NCBI GenBank assembly: GCA_013824615.1
Contig: PNOC01000003.1
Location: 85,103-117,778, forward strand
Length of the DNA: 32,676 bases
Origin: Thermodesulfovibrio sp.
GTDB taxonomy: Bacteria; Nitrospirota; Thermodesulfovibrionia; Thermodesulfovibrionales; UBA6898
Reading direction: 5' to 3'
Shown here: piece by piece, positions 30,684 through 32,676 of the stretch
Layout of the letters: every line of letters begins with the position of its first letter
How positions within the stretch are numbered: position 1 is the first letter of the stretch
Made by a program: the position numbers and the translations under genes
Notes under the pieces: generated by a model
What the model was told of the DNA's origin: nothing
What the model saw: only the letters and a program-made list of their open reading frames with translations
Databases searched by the model: none

Positions 30684-31437
30684 GGGTTTTTACTTCCAAA
30701 TGGTCCGGCAGCTTTTCCGTGCGCGTGTAGAGATCTTCTGCGATTTTCAGCAGGGAGAACAGGAGCATTCCTGCAGCTTCCGGGGGAAGAGTTCCCTCCC
30801 TACGGGCCGTATCGATCAGGTCCAGGATTTTGGGGGCCTCAGGGTTTCCGGATTCAGAGAGGATTGCTGCAAGCGCCTCCCGGGGTGACGCTGCAGGCCT
30901 GCCTTCAAGTCTCAGGAGAGATGCGGCAGAGGCCCTCAGAGGGCCGGTCATATCCGCAATAACGCCGGTCAACTGCTCTTCCCTGAGACTGACCAGGGTA
31001 TAGCGCTCCCGCATGCGCAGTATCAGGTTCATCAGTACCTGTCTGGTCCGCCGGAGTACGGCTGCCCGAGGCACCGAAAGCCCGGAAAAAGGGTCCGGCC
31101 CGAAGAGGATGTATCTTCTCGAAAGAATATCTGAAAATTTGACGGCAAAGGCGTCCATCGCCTGCGTAATCTCAGATTCAAGGAGAAACATCACGTCGAG
31201 CCGCATGCTTGCGTGGGCGGCCCGAAAAGGGTCTCTGAGCAGGTCAGCCTCTTTCCTGTCAAAATGCCTCAGGACGAGCAGCAGGTTTACATCGGAGGTC
31301 GGGCGCAACCTGCCTTCCGCAGCTGAACCAAACAGAACTGCTGTTACCAGCGCCTCGCCAAAGGCCAGTCGTGCATCCTGAAGAAACTGATCAAGGCCCT
31401 GTCTGATTCCTTCAGGCAGTACTATAGTCTGCTCCAT
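30676..31437 (-). CDS. Nucleotidyltransferase-fold protein with altered catalytic triad
   Basis: 253 residues, GAGGAGG 6 bases before the ATG. The N-terminal part matches the MNT/pol-beta nucleotidyltransferase signature: FGSAAEGRLRPTSDVNLLLVL. The usual D-x-D is here D49-V-N51, with a third acidic residue at D81 (RLDVMFL), so metal binding may be impaired. The C-terminal half is helical, possibly HEPN-like (LLFSLLKIAEDLYTRTEK). It lies between the radical SAM and TIGR04222 genes in one operon. It is not an obvious toxin-antitoxin partner, because no separate HEPN gene is adjacent. Function unknown. Confidence 0.75.
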   Translation of the reverse strand: MEQTIVLPEGIRQGLDQFLQDARLAFGEALVTAVLFGSAAEGRLRPTSDVNLLLVLRHFDRKEADLLRDPFRAAHASMRLDVMFLLESEITQAMDAFAVKFSDILSRRYILFGPDPFSGLSVPRAAVLRRTRQVLMNLILRMRERYTLVSLREEQLTGVIADMTGPLRASAASLLRLEGRPAASPREALAAILSESGNPEAPKILDLIDTARREGTLPPEAAGMLLFSLLKIAEDLYTRTEKLPDHLEVKTRV

Positions 31438-31455
31438 ATATATCCTCCTCTGTCG

Positions 31456-32502
31456 TTAACAGTCTGTCTGAAATTCTGCCGCCAGCCAGCAGCCAGGGTC
31501 AGCGCGAAAGGGGTCGCCGTACATTGCACTGGAAAGACAGCGGGCCCCGCCGCCGCAGGTTCTGGAATAGAAACAGCTTTCACAGCCCGGACTTATCCTG
31601 TCGCGGTCTCTCAGTTCCTGGAAAAGTCTGCTTGTTGTATAAATATGCATCAGGTCTTCGCTGAAAATATTGCCGGTTACCAGCGGCATTCTGCGGCAGG
31701 GGCAGACATCGCCATTCGGCAGCACGGTTACGAGCGTATCGCCTGCACTGCATTGATAAGGCCGCCTGCCTGAAGCCATAAACTGCAGGGAGCGCTGCAG
31801 TTTTACCCTGGACTTCCGCAGCCAACCACGTCTGGACTCCTGCTGCATAATGCCGAAAAACTCCCGGGTCTCGGCCGGCGTCAGAAGTCTGTTGCTACTG
31901 CTGCCGGCGCGACCACACGGCACCATCCGGTCAGACCAGACCTTCGTGACTCCGAGCCGCTGTCCCAGGTCTGCCACAGAGGGGAAGTCGCGGAAATTGT
32001 CCTGATGTGCGGTAAAGGCAATATGTGCCGGAATATGATTCTGGAGCAGCAGACGCAGGCCTGAGACTGCCTGGTCGTAACTGCCTGCCCCGCGAATCCG
32101 GTCATGGGTTTCCCGGCTGCCGTCAAGGCTTACCTGCACAAATCCCGGTTTAAGGGCCTTCAGCCGATGAACAAAAGCCGGGGTCAGCATCGTGCCGTTG
32201 GTCAGAACTGCAAGCGAGGAAAAACAGGGTTCTGCAGACAGTATTGCCATGAGGTCCATAAAGTCCCCGCGTATAAAGGGCTCTCCGCCGGTTATGGTAA
32301 GGTCTGCCCGGAAACTGCCGGCGGGATTGGCGGCGCGGCATCTGCTGACAAACGAGGTTAACTGCTCACGTGCTGCCATCAGCTGGTCCCAGGTGGGGTC
32401 AGGAGGCGGCAGGGTCTCCTGATAACAGTGCGTGCATTGCAGGTTACAGCGTTCGGTTATATGCCACTGAATAAGCATGTGCCCGGGGATGTATGCGGTC
32501 AT
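31456..32502 (-). CDS. Radical SAM/SPASM domain protein
   Basis: 348 residues. The N-terminal radical SAM motif C19-x3-C23-x2-C26 (CNLQCTHC) binds the SAM-reducing [4Fe-4S] cluster; TGGEPF near residue 71 is the SAM-binding motif. The C-terminal SPASM-like region has Cys at 251, 267, 269, 307, 310, 316, 322 and 338 (CSAG, NGDVCPC, CESC, CGGGARC), enough for two auxiliary clusters. It belongs to the group that includes peptide-maturase and heme-pathway (NirJ/AhbC-like) enzymes. Its operon partners point to protein or peptide modification. ATG 32502 is preferred; ATG 32476 would leave a truncated N-terminus. 19 bases separate it from the next gene. Confidence 0.88.
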   Translation of the reverse strand: MTAYIPGHMLIQWHITERCNLQCTHCYQETLPPPDPTWDQLMAAREQLTSFVSRCRAANPAGSFRADLTITGGEPFIRGDFMDLMAILSAEPCFSSLAVLTNGTMLTPAFVHRLKALKPGFVQVSLDGSRETHDRIRGAGSYDQAVSGLRLLLQNHIPAHIAFTAHQDNFRDFPSVADLGQRLGVTKVWSDRMVPCGRAGSSSNRLLTPAETREFFGIMQQESRRGWLRKSRVKLQRSLQFMASGRRPYQCSAGDTLVTVLPNGDVCPCRRMPLVTGNIFSEDLMHIYTTSRLFQELRDRDRISPGCESCFYSRTCGGGARCLSSAMYGDPFRADPGCWLAAEFQTDC

Positions 32503-32564
32503 GCTTCCGGAGCACCGTTTGTAAGCAGTGCCTTGATCGTCACCCTTGTAATAGGAGCTGCACG

Positions 32565-32675
32565 CTATCCCCAGTCTGAGCGGCTGCGGGTACGGTTATG
32601 CAGGAACTTTTCTGCGGACAGGGCTGCCAGGCAGCCGTTGGCCGCAGCGATGACGACCTGGCGCACTTCGGTGCA
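32565..32675 (-). CDS. Thioredoxin-disulfide reductase-like protein, C-terminal end (partial)
   Basis: Only the last 36 codons are in the window. They read CTEVRQVVIAAANGCLAALS, then AEKFLHN. This matches the C-terminal FAD-domain end of thioredoxin reductase (compare the RQ-T-AG-GC-AAL-AE-YL pattern of TrxB). It ends 62 bases upstream of the radical SAM gene on the same strand and could be co-transcribed. A related flavoprotein with the same C-terminal helix cannot be excluded. Confidence 0.65.
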   Translation of the reverse strand, partial: CTEVRQVVIAAANGCLAALSAEKFLHNRTRSRSDWG

Positions 32676-32676
32676 G

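Noticed and set aside
1-32676. tRNA or rRNA genes
   Set aside because: No cloverleaf with a T-arm consensus and no rRNA-like conserved stretch was recognised on either strand by reading; a covariance-model scan was not possible.

Overview
The window reads as a chromosome segment from an anaerobic, Gram-negative, dissimilatory sulfate/sulfite-reducing bacterium. The evidence is a complete reductive-type dsr locus (dsrAB, dsrD, dsrN, dsrC, dsrMKJOP), several multiheme c-type cytochromes, lipid A and outer-membrane assembly genes, and type IV pilus genes. Gene content resembles Nitrospirota/Thermodesulfovibrionales or deep-branching Desulfobacterota-like sulfate reducers; this placement is an inference from gene content only. 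No oxidative-type markers (dsrEFH, dsrL) are seen. sat, aprAB and qmo are not in the window.

Layout. (1) 1-5838, + strand: a type IV pilus operon with the C-terminal part of PilY1 followed by four coupled minor-pilin-like genes (GspH/FimT, PilV, PilW and PilX types). (2) 5841-8730: an accessory stretch in which every intergenic gap holds copies of a GC-rich palindromic, REP-like repeat, often as a left arm-spacer-right arm composite of about 140 bp. A DUF559 (Vsr-like) endonuclease gene sits among the copies, beside a lipoprotein and a TPR protein. A related palindrome lies inside the prepilin leader at 2801-2850. (3) 8811-11313, - strand: a three-gene electron-transfer operon (membrane-anchored heptaheme cytochrome, di-heme cytochrome b, nonaheme lipoprotein cytochrome). 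(4) 11587-17676, - strand: bamA-skp-lpxD-fabZ-lpxA-lpxI. (5) 17946-29700, + strand: the dsr locus, in at least three transcription units separated by strong terminators. It includes a HEAT-like/zinc-ribbon protein and an RsbRD-like protein, and ends in a small ferredoxin. (6) 29778-32676, - strand: a Gly/Cys-tailed TIGR04222-type membrane protein, a degenerate nucleotidyltransferase-fold protein and a radical SAM/SPASM protein, next to the 3' end of a thioredoxin reductase gene.

How the parts fit. DsrMKJOP passes electrons between the quinone pool, the periplasm and DsrC. DsrAB, with siroheme amidated by DsrN, reduces sulfite to the DsrC trisulfide. DsrD stimulates DsrAB. The near-identical promoter-region architecture of dsrA and dsrC suggests they are co-regulated. 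The cytochrome trio could connect menaquinol to periplasmic or extracellular acceptors.

Most noteworthy observations: the DUF559-associated composite repeats with covarying stems; the repeat built into a prepilin leader; the duplicated dsrA/dsrC promoter block; the probable leaderless dsrN transcript; the unnamed HEAT/zinc-ribbon protein in the dsr locus; and the radical SAM/NTase-like/Cys-tail cassette as a possible maturation system.
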